From assembly GCF_029867415.1 (NCBI RefSeq), contig NC_081183.1, positions 15,496,404 to 15,560,403 of the forward strand: DNA of 64,000 bases. The letters are read 5' to 3'. Both the position numbers and the translations under genes were made by a program. Position 1 is the first letter of the stretch. Each line of letters begins with the position of its first letter. Shown in pieces: positions 1 through 12,304 of the stretch. The stretch comes from Vicia villosa. Taxonomy: Eukaryota > Streptophyta > Magnoliopsida > Fabales > Fabaceae. Below the pieces are notes generated by a model that was not told the origin of the DNA, did no database searches, and saw only the letters and a program-made list of their open reading frames with translations.

Positions 1-34
1 ATTGCTTAAAATACAATAGCAATAACAAGCTTAC

Positions 35-936
35 ACTTCTTCTACTTCTTCTACCACCAGAAGAATTCCTGCCACACACACTGCACCATGAAAAAGCACA
101 AGCAACAATTGACACAAGTCAACAATTTCAAGCCAAATGAATCAAAAGGTTCAAAGTAAAAGAAGTAAAAAAAACAAAAACCTTCCATTGCCGCAATCCC
201 AAGAAGACGAAACCGAACTTCTCTGATCCAATCCAAGCTGCTCAGAAGTCAAAACACAGTTAAACATTTCATCACTACAACCATCAACCTGTTCCGTTTC
301 ACATTCATTAACCTCTCGTTGAAATTGCAATCCCGGTAATGCCCATTTCATCACTCTCTTCTTCTTCTCATCCTCATCCTCATTCTCCTCTTTCTCCTTA
401 CAACTATTTATACTCAAAAGCCTCTCAAATGCCTTCACCAAATGCATAACCTTCCCGTTCTCCGGAACACTGTTCCTCGCCTCTTCCAATACTCTCTCCC
501 TCCTCCGCTTCACCATAGCCGTATGACAACAACCCTTTCCATCTTCATCATCCTCTCCATCATCCAATTTCCTTTCCTCATTACCAACATCATGAATAAT
601 CAAATTTGCCTCAATAACCTCTTCTAGAACATTCTCAACTTTTTCTTCCTCTTTCACTTCACCCTCATCAAAAATCTTCTCTTTCTCGAAAAACCCTTCT
701 TGAGAAGCCCTTAGATTCTCATAAGCTTCACAAACACACTTCCCTCCATCACTATTCTCCTTACACTTGCACAAAACCCTAATCTTCTCAAAACACTGAC
801 TCTTCTTCTTCTTCTTCGCCACGACAAACTTTCTCCGACCAATTCTATTCTGATGCAAAACAACGTTAACACAATTGTCACGATTACACATGTTGGGGTT
901 CAGATTCTCACTGTGCGAGGGTTTCTCTGGACTCAT
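35..936 (-). CDS. TPX2-family protein, N-terminal half (3' part beyond window)
   Basis: Not certain. The first exon (182-936) starts at the ATG at 936; a longer frame upstream begins only with GTG. It codes for a highly charged protein with the conserved block GKVMHLVKAFERLLSI (residues 161-176), then KWALPGLQ (about 198-205), then LTSEQLGLDQRSSVSSSWD (about 229-247). From memory this order is the region before the TPX2 microtubule-binding domain in plant TPX2-like proteins, which bind microtubules and are linked to spindle or nuclear-rim assembly. Read straight through, the frame ends at 151 in an odd F/L-rich tail. A GT donor at 181-180 and an AG acceptor at 70-69 instead join in phase to NSSGGRRSRRS, which suits the family. 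A second donor at 34-33 would make exon 2 a 34-bp microexon. The TPX2 domain itself would lie left of the window. An alternative is a generic calmodulin-binding-like basic protein. Confidence 0.6.
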
Positions 937-2028
937 TGCAAGCTTCGATTTTGACTCCGAAAAATACACCGATTTGATCGGAATTTCAAAGGGTATTCAG
1001 AAATTTGAGAAAAATTGAAAATTGAGTGTGCGTGTGAGAGTAAAACAAATTAAACGAAATTGAATGAAAAAAAAAATGCGAACTTTTTTTTTGTTTATGA
1101 TGAGAGAGAAAGAAGCGCTATATTATCGTAACGGCTACTTTTGGATTAAATTTTAGTTTTTTTTTTATTTTATTTTTTTATAATAGTCAAAATAAATAAT
1201 AGTAAATAATAATTAAATTGTTTCCTTTTTTTGATTTGGACCGTTATATATTATATAGGTTAGCTAGGTTTATATTAGGCTCTATTTTTGGTTTATTTAT
1301 AAAAAATAAAAAAATAGTAATAATAAAAATACAAATAATGTTGATGGTAGGTTGAATATTTATATTTTAAGGAATTTTAATTCAATCATTTACTTTATGG
1401 GAAAAATAGAAAGAAATTGAAATTTAATTAAGTGGATTTAGAAAAACTTTTTATAAAGAGGAATGAGTATTTTCGTTCTAGAATTTGTATTCTTTTTTAT
1501 GAATTATTATTTTTATACTATAAGAGTATATTCTCAGTCTATGTGATAAAAATAAAAAATGTAAAAAAAAAAATGAGATTAATAGTTTTGATATTAATTT
1601 TTATTATTGTTAGAGTTTTTTTATTTTCCACTCGATTATTTAAAATATATATTTTTTAAATTATTGTTTAGTTACAAAATTTTCAATGTTATTTAGTGAG
1701 GGTAATCTCGAAAGTTTTTATTATTATTCAATGTTGATTAATCTTGCAGCTTGCACGTAATAATTTTTGAAAAATGCTTATTAGTAAGAAAGTAAGAAAG
1801 ACAAAAATTAAATCTCAATCATTTATTATTATTACTATCTCATAATCTCTATTAAAAAAGAAATTAAATTTAATATTAATTTAAAATTATCCTCTAAAAC
1901 AATAACAAATATTCATTATTGCATTTCTTACTTAAATCATTCTTCCTATATAACATTACTCATAATATTTACATTACTTTTTGTAATCTTGCATTTTGCA
2001 CGTAATCATTGTTTTTGGCACTCTATGA

Positions 2029-2274
2029 TCCAAACAATATATTCTGCATTATGTTCTGCTTGAGACTTTTTGTGAGGCCATTTGCCCGAAGATTAATTCT
2101 GATACAACTCATATTATCTTCTCCACTAAAGCAAATCAACATCTTAAGAATGATACTTTACAATATATTGCCTTTAAAGAAGCCCCACATGAAAAAGAAC
2201 TTGGGAGACTATATGGTTGGAAACAACAATGTCTTAGTTTTGTTGGGAGGCTTCAAATTGGGATAACGTGTTAA
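2029..2274 (+). other. Unidentified 81-codon open stretch, no start codon
   Basis: The frame after the TGA at 2026-2028 is open to a TAA at 2272-2274. The translation looks balanced, protein-like and rich in charged residues (for example FKEAPHEKELGRLYGW near the middle), unlike the low-complexity frames around it. There is no convincing ATG, no flanking exon and no family I recognise. It could be an old gene or transposon fragment, or chance. Confidence 0.2.
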
Positions 2275-2431
2275 TAAAAAAATAAAAATAAAAACTCTTT
2301 TAGTTACTTAAGTATAGACAGGGACGTGAGTTCTCCGCTATTTGCCTATTTAGTAAATATGATATTCGTATTCTCTCATAATTATGTAAATATGTGTCAG
2401 ACATTATAGATGAATCTTGAGATATTCACGA

Positions 2432-2466
<35 letters not shown>

Positions 2467-2665
2467 TAATTAAATTATTTTATATCTTTTAAACACAAAA
2501 AAATAGTTTCAAATTTTAAACATAATAATAATAACAATAATAAATCACATTTACTTAATTTAATCCTTTATCAAATAATTATACTAGACACAACAAAATA
2601 ATAATAATAATAATAATAATAATTTCAAATTTAACATAATAATAATAATAATAATAATAATTTTA
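2432..2665. repeat. Microsatellites (TA)n and (AAT)n
   Basis: A TA dinucleotide run near 2432-2457 is followed by interrupted AAT/TAA trinucleotide runs near 2521-2540, 2600-2624 and 2637-2662. Confidence 0.8.
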
Positions 2666-3326
2666 GATTAAATAAATTAATATTTAAGTTATTTTGTTAA
2701 TTATTATCGAATATGGATGTCCAACGGGTACAGTATCATCAAGTTTGAATCTGTGTCCGTAAGAAAATGAGTAACTAAATATCTATTTATTTTATCATTG
2801 GATACTCATTAAACTATCAAACCCGTGCCCTTGACGGATTTTACTCGCGGATACAGATTTTTTTGTCATACCTAATTGAGAGATTTATTGTTTACTTTAG
2901 AAGATTAAAGGCTTGGATATAAAAAACCATAGACGATGAGTGATGTTTGTCTTCTAAAATTTATGTGGAACTTAGTGTCCCATTCTACGAATATGTGGTG
3001 TTAAGTCCTTATTGTAATTTTGGGCGAAGTCAAAATCTCGTGGATGACACAATCTCGAAGTAGCAAGACTAGCCTCTCTGGAGAGATTTATCCTCTCTTT
3101 GAATTGATGTTCAACAGAACATTGAAGGTTCAAGAAACACAAGAAAGGATGGGAGTTGAATTGGGTTTCAAATATGACAACTTTTTGCAGAACAAAAACA
3201 AGAACAACAATGATAAAAATACAAAATGATTTCTTTAATGGTTCACTGTTAACTAAGTCAATCCAGTATATTCGTCATTGTGGTTTTGCCTTCTCACAAG
3301 GACTTAATCCACTAATCAATCAAATT

Positions 3327-3462
3327 ACAAACTCAAATACTAATTATCAATGACTTCTCGAGGCTACAAGCTAAATTTATTCCCTAAAGGAATTTAACCA
3401 AACAACTTACAAACTCAAAGACAAACTATCAATGACTTCTCGAGGCTACAGACTAAACTTAG
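3327..3462. repeat. 54-bp direct repeat, two copies
   Basis: Copies at about 3327-3380 and 3409-3462 share the core ATCAATGACTTCTCGAGGCT and flanking matches with a few substitutions, spaced 82 bp apart. They lie next to the gypsy integrase remnant and may belong to the same old element. Confidence 0.6.
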
Positions 3463-3479
3463 TCCATCAATTATGTTCC

Positions 3480-3830
3480 TGCATTGTGTCTTGTTGTCAA
3501 TCACTACATCATGTGGAACCCTAAACTCAATAACTACATTTCTTTTGAAGGTATGCAATTTGTTGTGGCCAAAGATTTTCGCCAATGATTATGCTTCAGT
3601 CCATTTCGTGAAGTAATCGACGACCATAATTAAAAACTCGAGTTTTCCATATGCTAATTGAAAGGGTATTAACATCTCCATTCTCCACCACACAAAAGGC
3701 CAGATATGACAGTTATTGATGACTTCACACTGAAGGCAGTTATTCGCTTTGATGCTCGACGTCTCCTTCTTGGCGAAGAAGGATAATCCATCATATTCTT
3801 CTATGGTTGACATGTATTACTATCAATTGA
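3480..3830 (-). mobile_element. Ty3/gypsy integrase remnant
   Basis: Minus-strand frames give the integrase-core signature LEFLIMVVDYFTKWTEA (near 3590-3640), followed after a stop by a match to the segment with FRVPHDVVIDNKTQ, the position of the second catalytic Asp in gypsy integrases. Upstream the frame has the usual W..ME...PFQ stretch. Stops break the reading frame, so this is dead coding sequence. No LTRs could be assigned. Confidence 0.8.
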
Positions 3831-4779
3831 TTGTCCAATGAACGTTAGATACTTCAGGGAATCACACTCTTTCTCCATTTGGATCACTCCATATTGTCAA
3901 AAAAATGTCATCTTATTTCAAATGAAAAGAGAATGTTGTATATAGAGATTTCTACAAACGATACCATTTATTTTTCCAGACCAAAATGTCCCAACATTAG
4001 ATTAGAAACATGATAAAATGACTATGTTGATGTATCTTCAATATAGCTTGTACTTTCCCTGTTTGGTGATGCATCAAATAGGGTGGTACTTGAAAAACAT
4101 TCAAATAAACAATTCATTATTTCAGTAAGGCTAGAGGCATAATATTTTAGGTTTTCAAAGGTGTGTACCTAGTTTTTGCATTTATCCTCCCTTTTATAGG
4201 AACATCGTTATAGTTTTTTGCAATCTTTCATTCCATAGTGTTAATCGAGGTTGTTCACTTTGTCAGATGTGTCAAGATTTGAATCATTCTGCAACTCAAT
4301 AGTCTAACCTTCATTTTATGCTTGAATCCGGTGTTTCTTAAAACAGGTTCGTGTATGCTCTCAGATCCTAAAACATTTTGTTTGATGACATATTCATGAC
4401 GTATTTGGTCTCACGTCATCCTTAAGACAAATATCTTTATCTTTTAGGCTTACATGGTTTCTTTCTTGTGGGGTTGCGTCTGATTTCAACCAATTGTGAT
4501 CTTGTTTCATGGATAGTTAGGTTGATGGATCAATTTCACCTTTACCTTGGTTCATATAGAAACAAAGAGCAAGAATAAAATCAATATTCATGACTAACTA
4601 AAATATATAAAACCTCGTTTCCAAAAGGAATATATAAGCTTATAATTAGTCACATCTAATCCTGACATAAGAGGTACTTAGTAACATATTATCATGGTAG
4701 CATTTAAGGATTTGAAAACAAATAAGATCAATTGGTTCATTCACCGTAACGACCCTCATAAGTTAAATATCGTCCTTTG
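3831..4779. other. Unassigned stretch between two retroelement remnants
   Basis: No gene seen. It is probably more degraded retroelement sequence, because gypsy integrase lies on one side and LINE reverse transcriptase on the other, both on the minus strand. I could not match any part to a family. Confidence 0.35.
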
Positions 4780-5240
4780 ATGAAGGTTGGTTGGTTCAAA
4801 GAGATAAGTTTACCCGAAATCAAAGACAATGTAGCCACAAAGTCCCTCGCTGTTGATTTTTACCAGGACCCAAACAAAGAGATAGGTTGGAAGTCTCCTA
4901 GGTGGGTAAAGAAGTTTGAATTCAAAATAAGGACAACAATATAAGAGGTGACGTTGCAACGGAAGGGAAATATGTCAAGAAAAAATAGAACAATGATGAT
5001 CCCCACATCAGTCGTGAGAAGATGCCATAACTTTTTAAAGAAGCATAAATTGAATCCATATGAGTTCAAGCTTTTATTTCAAATACACAAATCCACCACC
5101 AAATATATCTTAGTTAAAATAAATTGAGATGAAAATGCAAGGTTATCTTTGAAAGAGGTAGATGGAAGCCCAAACCCATCTAGAGTGGGACTATCAAAAA
5201 GAATTTCGTAAACTTATTAGAGAAAGTACTTGATAACCTC
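4780..5240 (-). mobile_element. LINE (non-LTR) reverse transcriptase remnant
   Basis: Minus-strand frames contain, in family order, PTLDGFGLP (near 5200), NSYGFNLCFFKKLW (near 5030-5070) and HLGDFQPISLFGSW (near 4860-4900). These correspond to the plant L1-type blocks usually written PTLDG, GPDGFNFxFxKxxW and HLGDFRPISL of the reverse transcriptase. Stops and frame changes show it is inactive. There is no visible poly(A) end or target duplication. Confidence 0.75.
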
Positions 5241-5465
5241 CCTCTAAGATTAGACATCTTTCCCACCCAACTTTCTTTGAGAGGTAATAATATATTTATG
5301 AAATATAATCTAGAAAAGTTTCAATTTATATTTATGCGAAGAAAACATGATGGCTCCTAAGATTCATATTTAAAATTTCGTAATTTAAAATTACAATATG
5401 ACATTTCTGAACATCGTTACTAGATTGTAGAATTCACAGTTCATCACTGTACTACGATTCAGTTT
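5241..5465. other. Short unassigned stretch 3' of the P450
   Basis: Probably the end of the LINE remnant plus the 3' untranslated region of the P450 gene. No further feature seen. Confidence 0.4.
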
Positions 5466-7433
5466 TTATGTATCCACTTTGCGTATAATAATTTGAGCAC
5501 CATATTGTGGTTGAAGAGTAATCATAGTTGATGGAGCATGAGTATAGGTTGGTGAAAGTTCAAATGAGAAATGTTGTAAAATTGTTGTGATTGCCATCTT
5601 TGCTTCCATCATGGAAAAATTTTGTCCAATGCAAATTCTAGGACCCCCTCCAAATGGAAAAAATGAATATCTCCCATTTGTTGCTTTTAAAACACCTTCA
5701 GAAAATCTTTTAGGATTGAACATCTTAGCATCATCACCCCAAAGCTCGCAGTCATGGTGAAGTAGAATAATTGGTAAGAAAACTTCCACTCCTCCAGGTA
5801 ATATTAGGTTTCCAAGTTTAACATCCTTCTCAATTTGTCGAACAAGCCCAATTACAGGAGGATATAACCTAAGAACCTCGTACAAAATCATAGTGACCTG
5901 CCACAAAAATATTAAAGATAAAAAATTACTAAGATATTTAAAGTGCATTAAAGATAATAATAATAATAATAAATACTTACAATCTTCAAATTATTTAAGC
6001 CATCAAAGTCTGGTTTTTTATTTCCAAAGATTTGTAACACCTCCTCCCTTGCACGGTGTTGCCAATCAGGGTACCTACTCAACAATATCATTGTCCAAAC
6101 AAGCAAAACTGAAGTAGTCTCTTGTCCAGCAAAGTAGAATAATTTGCATTCCCCCACTACATCATCAAGAGTCATTCCTACATTCTTGTTGTTTGTATTT
6201 TCTCCTATTTCCTTGTGATTTGACTCAAGAAGAATACTCAATAAATCATTTGTAGTAGATTCACCAAGTGCTTTCTCCCTCTTATTAATTATGATATCTT
6301 TAAGAGAAGACTGTATATCTCTATCAATTTCATCCATTTTTCTATGGACAGTAGTAGGTACAGACCTAATGACAAAAATGTTAAAATAAAGCTAAGAAAA
6401 AAATAACAAGACAAAGTAAATAAGTGTATGATATGGAAAGATTTCTCTATACCTCCACAAAGGGATGAAAGATTTCACTAAATCTTTCATTATAAGTCCA
6501 GCTAGCTCTCTTTGAAGTTCAAATATTCTTTTTCCTTCTTCATAACTACTTCCAAATGCTGTTCGAGAAATAGCATCACTAGTCAAATTTTGAAGAGAAG
6601 GCCATATATCTATTTCACACAATTCATCCGAAGACAACATTTCCTTCCATTTACCAATCAAATCATTGCAACTCGTCAAAAAAGATGGTGTCATAATCTG
6701 CAGTGTAATAATAAAAACAATGTAATATGGAAAACTATAGTGCATAAAAAATTGTAGCTTAAAAAGTTAAATTTTTAGGTTATATCAAACAAAGCAATAA
6801 ACTATTCTTTCAATAAATAAATAAACCAAAAACTAATCTATAAATTTTTATATGTTTAATTGAAACTAACCTTTAATTTTTCTAATTGGAAAGCTGGGTT
6901 GATTAGCCTTCTATGCTTGCTCCACTTTTCTCCTTGATGGCTAGCAAGACCACTAGCTAGTGACTTGAAAATTTTATTATTTCTCTTTGGAAATTCCGAG
7001 ATCTTGTTCAATACATCTTTTATTTGCTCAGGTTCTGTGAGAATCACCCTTGGCTTTGTTCCAAACCAAATAAAAGAATTCTTCCCTACATACAAAATAT
7101 TAGCATAAAAAAATCTTTCAAGAATAACATGACTAGAAACCTTAGATTAAGAACAAACATACCATGAATTTTAACACACTGTTGGATGTAGGGACTGACA
7201 CGTGGAACAATATCATCGGAGAGATTCATGGATTTGGATTTAGATTCCTTTTCCATCTTAAAAAGATCCTTAACATCCCCAACCAAGATCCTATATGAAT
7301 TCCCACGAAGACCTTGTTCTCTTAACAACTTCTCTAGCTTCTTTGGCCTAAGCCACAACCAATTCAACACCCTCCAAGCACATACCAAACCAAGTGTCAA
7401 AAAGATGAAAATTGTGCATGAAATCCATTCCAT
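5466..7433 (-). CDS. Cytochrome P450, CYP72A subfamily
   Basis: Five exons: 7163-7433, 6871-7085, 6453-6697, 5981-6365, 5466-5897. All introns are GT-AG and in phase, giving 515 aa, the usual length. An N-terminal membrane anchor (about residues 5-25) is followed by the CYP72-type segment. Visible P450 motifs are the I-helix AGQETT (323-328), the K-helix ExxR (E379-R382), FNPKRF in the PERF position (432-437) and the haem-binding loop [12 protein letters not shown] with Cys461. The product should be an ER-anchored monooxygenase using NADPH-P450 reductase. Known CYP72A members act on monoterpenoid (secologanin), gibberellin and, in legumes, oleanane triterpenoid-saponin substrates; the substrate here cannot be read from sequence. 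I start at the ATG at 7433; a longer frame to 7448 begins with TTG. Every motif is intact, so it is likely functional. It is the only P450 in the window. Confidence 0.95.
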
Positions 7434-8408
7434 TTCTATGTGATGCAAAGAAGATAGAGAATGAAATGAAAGGAAAGTGAGAGTGTTTACTTATTAAAAG
7501 ACTTCTAAGGATAACTTTTTGTTGTTTATGTTATCCTTTTGCCTTGAACAAAGGAATATGAAAGATGCTTTCTTTTTTATTAAATCCCATGTCAGTGTGT
7601 CACTGTATTATAAAAATGACTGAGAAATGAGAATCTTTATGTAATAGTAATGTTTTAATGCAATTTAATATTATTTTTATATGTTCTAATTGAGTGTTAT
7701 AAAATCCAAATTTTTAAAAGCAATCTGATGTGTCATTATTTTAAGATGAATTCTAAGCTAGGATTAGATATTTATCTTCTTAATTCAACTTTAGTGATTT
7801 TCATGTTTGTGACTATAAAATTTATGTTTCTATGATTTTATATATATTAAAGGAAGTAGTGAAATGTGAAATATATGATATGTAAGATTGAACACAAAAA
7901 TTATATCATGAAAATAGTTCTGGTTCACTTGAGACCATTATGGATAATTGCTTTTTATGGGATCTGCTATTACTCTATCGCCTCATCTTTAAAACTACAA
8001 GGGAGTGAGGGCATGAGCCTCAATGCTTCATATGAGAACTTGTCCCGGCTTCGAACCGATGAACAAATGTGAGTATTTGACAATGCATGTATAAAAGCAT
8101 TTCTCATATGTTGCTCACTCACTATCAAGTACTACAAAATTAAAATTTAAAATAAAACGAAGAGTTTGATTATAGTGGAGATATACATATAGATTATATA
8201 TGATTAGAGCAAAGAAGTTTTGCTTTATGTTTCAGTTTGGTATGAATCAGGACAAGTTTGTACAAAATCAAACAATACAAATTACAAGATACACGTAAGA
8301 TATCATCTTTCAATGAACATGTATATATGGTTGGTATCTGAGACACAAGTTTTAGTACAGCTTAGTTACAGAGTCTAGCAAAAACATTTACAACTCTTGA
8401 TATGAGGA
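7434..8408. other. Intergenic: P450 promoter side and L18a-like 3' end
   Basis: AT-rich. It must contain the P450 promoter (minus strand, above 7433) and the 3' untranslated region of the L18a-like gene (below 8409). A 68-codon plus-strand frame at 7866-8072 has no recognisable family and is probably chance. Confidence 0.4.
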
Positions 8409-11400
8409 TTACCATACATCTGCTAAATCTGTTGCTCCAAGGACGATAGCAACTGTAGCCACAACAGCCTGCAAAACCAGTGTCATATAGCTAGTGTTAT
8501 TACATGACAAAACAAAAAATATCATTCTTATACATTGTGGATCAAAAACAATGATATACCGATGTTAAGGATTATACAAAAGAAAAGAACTGAAACAGGC
8601 TTCAAGTGAAATAGTGAGGATAGAATCCACTTACACCAACTATACAGGCAATGTATCCAGGCTTCTCTCGAGAGTCTACCCTGGAACAGAGCATAATTAT
8701 CGCCCCAACATACCACGGGATAGCACCGAGGAAGAAACCCAATATAAACCTGCACAAGACGAAGAAATATTAGAAATCAGCAATCAATGTCAAGGTAAGT
8801 GGCTAATGCCGACACAATGAAAAAGAATGATAAAACATGACAAATGTAAGAGTTTGAATGCAAAGTGGACAAGACATACAGAAACAATGGTAAATGATTG
8901 CCGCATGTAAACAAGGTGATACTAAAAATGTTAGAAGGTGAAATGGATTAAAAACTCCGAAGTACTCCTTTAGCATGAACTATTCTTACTGAAGTTACGA
9001 CATGTGACATAATATTCGTTACAAATCTTATTTAAAAAATTATGAGAGAAATGGAAAGTGTCAATTTGAAACACATAAACACACAAATTAAAATAGAACA
9101 TTTTTTCATAAGGGAAGCATGTATGATCCATATACCCATCATGCCTCTATAATTAGGTAAAGATTGAATTGACCCACCTGGTTCAAGTTACCTGGTACTA
9201 TGAAAAAGACAAATTCACAACCAAAGCAGGAAATAATATTTTCTACCAAACTTTCTTAACCAATGAAAAGAGAAATACAATAAATATAAACTAGGTATGG
9301 TCAATCATGTCCAAAAAATTCATTTACATGTTTCACATTTAACAGAATAATTCAATAATATTTGTCAACTTCATGTTTTTGATATAAAAGGATAACCTGG
9401 TCCTATATAGCTTCCATCACTGTATGTCAACTTTAATATACAAAGATGAGTCAATAGAAAAAAGTTGAGTTAAACTTTAAACGTTAAAGAAGAAAAAAAA
9501 CCACAGCTCAACTCAGGATACAGTGGTCAAAACATAATGGTTACAAGTCTTACAATTTTCCTTTGAACAATATAGTCAGAAGAGACTGGAAAGGGTTTGA
9601 TAAAAAATATCTATATATAAAAAGGCGTAGACACCAATCGGCGCAAACAGTTGAAAATTCAATGCAGATTGCCAGAAGGTGACCTTCTTCACAAGAGTCA
9701 GTTGATGTTTGAGATGGGTCTGATGAAATGGCAAATCTTAAGCCATTTTCCTTATCCCTCCCTCTCAAATTGTAATATTCTTCACAGGACAGATCTTTAA
9801 AGAGAAGCATGATGACGAAACTGTGATATTTTACGCCTAGTAAAGAAATCTGCTATCATAAATTTAATAATATGATGGCCAATTTCTTCAACTCATCATA
9901 CCCGCGTATAAAATATTCAAAATCATGGCTATATGTCTAACCATTTTCTTTTGAACGGTAAAGTCAGAAAAGGTGGGAAGGGGATTTTAATAAGATAAAA
10001 TATAAAAATAGATGTAGACACCAGTTGACACAAACTGCTGAAAGTTTAAAGCAGATTGCTGGAAGGTGGCTTTTTCACAAAACTGTGAGTTGATGTTTGA
10101 GATGGGTCTCAGGAAATGGCAAATCTTATCCCATTTCCCTCTTCTCTCCCTCTCAAATTGAAATATTCTTCATAGACTATGATAAGTAAGAAACAAGTTG
10201 ATGTTTGAGACGGATCTCTCTCTTTTATACTATGATAAGTGTTGTCAATCGTGCATCATAGAAAATAGCAACTAGCTCAAAGTTGTTGTGCTGCTATTTG
10301 GCAAAACTTTGTATTAAATCGCATATCATAGAACAATAGCAATTTGTTCAAACTTTTATATGCAAAAGCGCAGCTACTTGACAATACTGTCGCTGACTAT
10401 GATGACCAATTTCTCAGCTTAAAACAACATTAGGAAGAGACACCATCAAAATTTAAAATAAGAATGCATTTAACATTTCAATATTCTCTTGCATACCCCC
10501 GCCCAAAAAGATCAAGGAAAAAAATAAGTTAACATTATAAATCAAAGAGTATTTCCCTCATGCACAATAGACAAATTTTTCTATGCATTAAGCTTTTCCC
10601 CACACATAAAATTGAGGTTAGCATATGATGAGGAAATAAGCCAAAATTTAGAAGCCATCAACATATATATAATGGTTCAAAGCATTGAAAGCTGACAACC
10701 ACGGTGAAATATGTGTGCAGATATACATAACTTCCAGAATAGTCATAGCCAACCAAAATGAAAGACCACAAATGGCATACAACCAAATAGAAAATAAGAG
10801 TTCCATTTCATCCAATTACATGGATTCAACATTTTCTAATCAAAAGAACAGGCTAGGAGATATGGGTTGAAAACTTGAAATGAGCTAGAAGCATAATGTA
10901 AAATAGTTTTGAATGTCCTGTAATGAAAAAGAAAGTCAACTTCATACATAGGGCCTGTTTGGATTGGCTTATTTGAGCTTATCTATTGACATAATTTTTG
11001 TGACACTATTTGGGAGAGATTATCAAAACAAGATATAGCTATAATAAAAGAATAACTTAAATTTATTTTATCTTTTGTTATAAAAAGTAGCTTATGCAAG
11101 ATTATTCATAAGCGCTTATTTTGTTTGATAAGCACTTGTGCTATAAGCTGCAAATAAGCTGTTTATCAATCAGGCCCATAGTTATCTAATTCTACAAGTT
11201 GTTAGGGTGATCTAATCTGCAATTAGATAGGAAATTAACTAATTATTAACTTACAGGCACCAGCCACAACCAATACCGCAACACCCTAGTCGCCTTTCTC
11301 TCACAGGTCTTCCTTCAGCAACTACATAACCTAAATCAACATCACACAGAAAAACAATATCAGAATCTAACCATCACAGAGATGATCCAATAATCAAATT

Positions 11401-11685
11401 TTCATTTCCAAGTTCAAAATCAAACCGATGAATAAGTAATAAAATAAGCCCTAAATAAAAACCCTAGGAAAGAAAAAGGAGACCTGGATAAGCTTGGTAG
11501 CCGTGAGCGTGAGGGTAATAGGGAGGGGCGGAGGGATCGGAGCCGGGAGGAGGGACGGGTTGAGGGAAGCCGACGGCAGGGAAGTTAGAGACACCTTGGA
11601 AAGTACCGTACTGAGGAGGTGGCAAGGGTTGGGATTGCGGCGGAGGAGGGTGGCCGGAGGATTTAGGTTTGTCTAGTTCGGTCAT
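8409..11685 (-). CDS. 60S ribosomal protein L18a-like (two-helix membrane protein)
   Basis: Four exons: 11484-11685, 11255-11330, 8635-8749, 8409-8468. All GT-AG and in phase, 150 aa. Residues 1-67 are proline-rich (PPPPQSQPLPPPQ, PQPVPPPGSDPSAPP). Next come YVVAEGRPVRERRL and a cysteine pair, then two hydrophobic segments: about 92-115 (FILGFFLGAIPWYVGA) and about 124-145 (GYIACIVGAVVATVAIVLG), joined by RVDSREKPG. The C-terminus is DLADVW. This is the plant 'L18ae-like' family, named for weak similarity to ribosomal protein L18a. With two predicted membrane helices it is unlikely to be a ribosomal subunit; its function is not settled. Intron 2 is 2.5 kb and carries a MITE and a diverged 240-bp duplication, while the other introns are short. 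Confidence 0.92.
9551..10230. repeat. Diverged 240-bp direct repeat in the L18a-like intron
   Basis: Copy A (about 9551-9797) and copy B (about 9941-10176) match along their length with scattered differences; shared blocks include GTTGATGTTTGAGATGGGTCT and AAATGGCAAATCTTA. A short third piece with GTTGATGTTTGAGACGGATCT follows at about 10197-10217. No coding content or LTR ends recognised. Confidence 0.7.
10951..11177. mobile_element. MITE with GGGCCTG ends, in an L18a-like intron
   Basis: A 227-bp element starts GGGCCTGTTTGGATTGGCTT and ends ATAAGCTGTTTATCAATCAGGCCC (terminal 7 bp inverted and perfect, longer match imperfect), with ATA on both sides. It contains no coding sequence. A relative in the opposite orientation lies in an ETHE1 intron (25701-26024); both share ATTGACATAA and TTTATTTTATCTTTTGTTA segments. 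Confidence 0.75.
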
Positions 11686-11969
11686 TTTCTGTTTGGTGGG
11701 AGTTGGGGGTTAGGGCGGATGTTAAGAGGGAGAAGTTTTTTTTAGTTATGAGAGTATGAAATTATGAATGTGATGTTATTATGAATAAATTGATGGGGAA
11801 ATTTATTATTATTGTTATGTGGACCCACTCATTTCTAATTTGAAAGCAAAAATATTTTCTTTGATTTTAAATTATTAAGTTTGCATTGCTTCGAGATTAA
11901 GTTTTTGCTAGATAGGTTTGACTTTATGTTGGTTTTCATAACATTAATATTTTGTCTATAATGTTCAAG
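11686..11969. other. 5' flank of the L18a-like gene
   Basis: Should hold the minus-strand promoter and leader of the L18a-like gene. No clear TATA box picked out. It ends where gypsy coding sequence becomes recognisable. Confidence 0.4.
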
Positions 11970-12304
11970 TGCTTAGAAGAGTGTTATAAATGTGGAAAGA
12001 TAAGACATTTCATTGCTAATTGTAAGGGTAATGTCTTGACTTGCTAAAACTGCGAAGAGTAAGGTCATATAAGTACTAATTGTTAAAAACTTAAGAAGGC
12101 TAAGTCTGAAGGGAAGGTTTTTGTTTTGTCTAGTTGAGAGACTGCTAGCAAGAATTGATTGATTCGAGTTATGTGTTTCATTAATAGTATTATCTTGATT
12201 GCTATTATTAATTTGGAAGCTTGAGAGCTAAAGGAGGGAATCGTATATGAATCTATTCGCTTACCCTAATTTTTTAGGGCGAAATTCTTTTAAGTGGAGA
12301 GAGT
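11970..12304 (+). mobile_element. Ty3/gypsy gag zinc knuckle and protease remnant
   Basis: Plus-strand frame reads CYKCGKIRHFIANC (a CCHC knuckle) then a second, broken knuckle (C.NCEE.GHISTNC) with stop codons. A degraded start of the protease region follows (MCFINSIILIAII near 12170-12215). Pol is missing; the sequence passes within about 90 bp to a purine-rich tract (AAGTGGAGAGAG) directly before an LTR start at 12305. This is an internally deleted element. Confidence 0.75.

Larger units (their letters stand above)
937..3326. other. Gene-free AT-rich stretch
   Basis: No gene recognised. It holds the 5' flank of the TPX2-like gene, a (TA)n run near 2432-2457, and several AAT/TAA trinucleotide runs between about 2521 and 2665. 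An unidentified open stretch at 2029-2274 is listed separately. Confidence 0.5.

Noticed and set aside
11494..11676. Arg/Gly-rich plus-strand frame
   Set aside because: Antisense shadow of the proline-rich first exon of the L18a-like gene.
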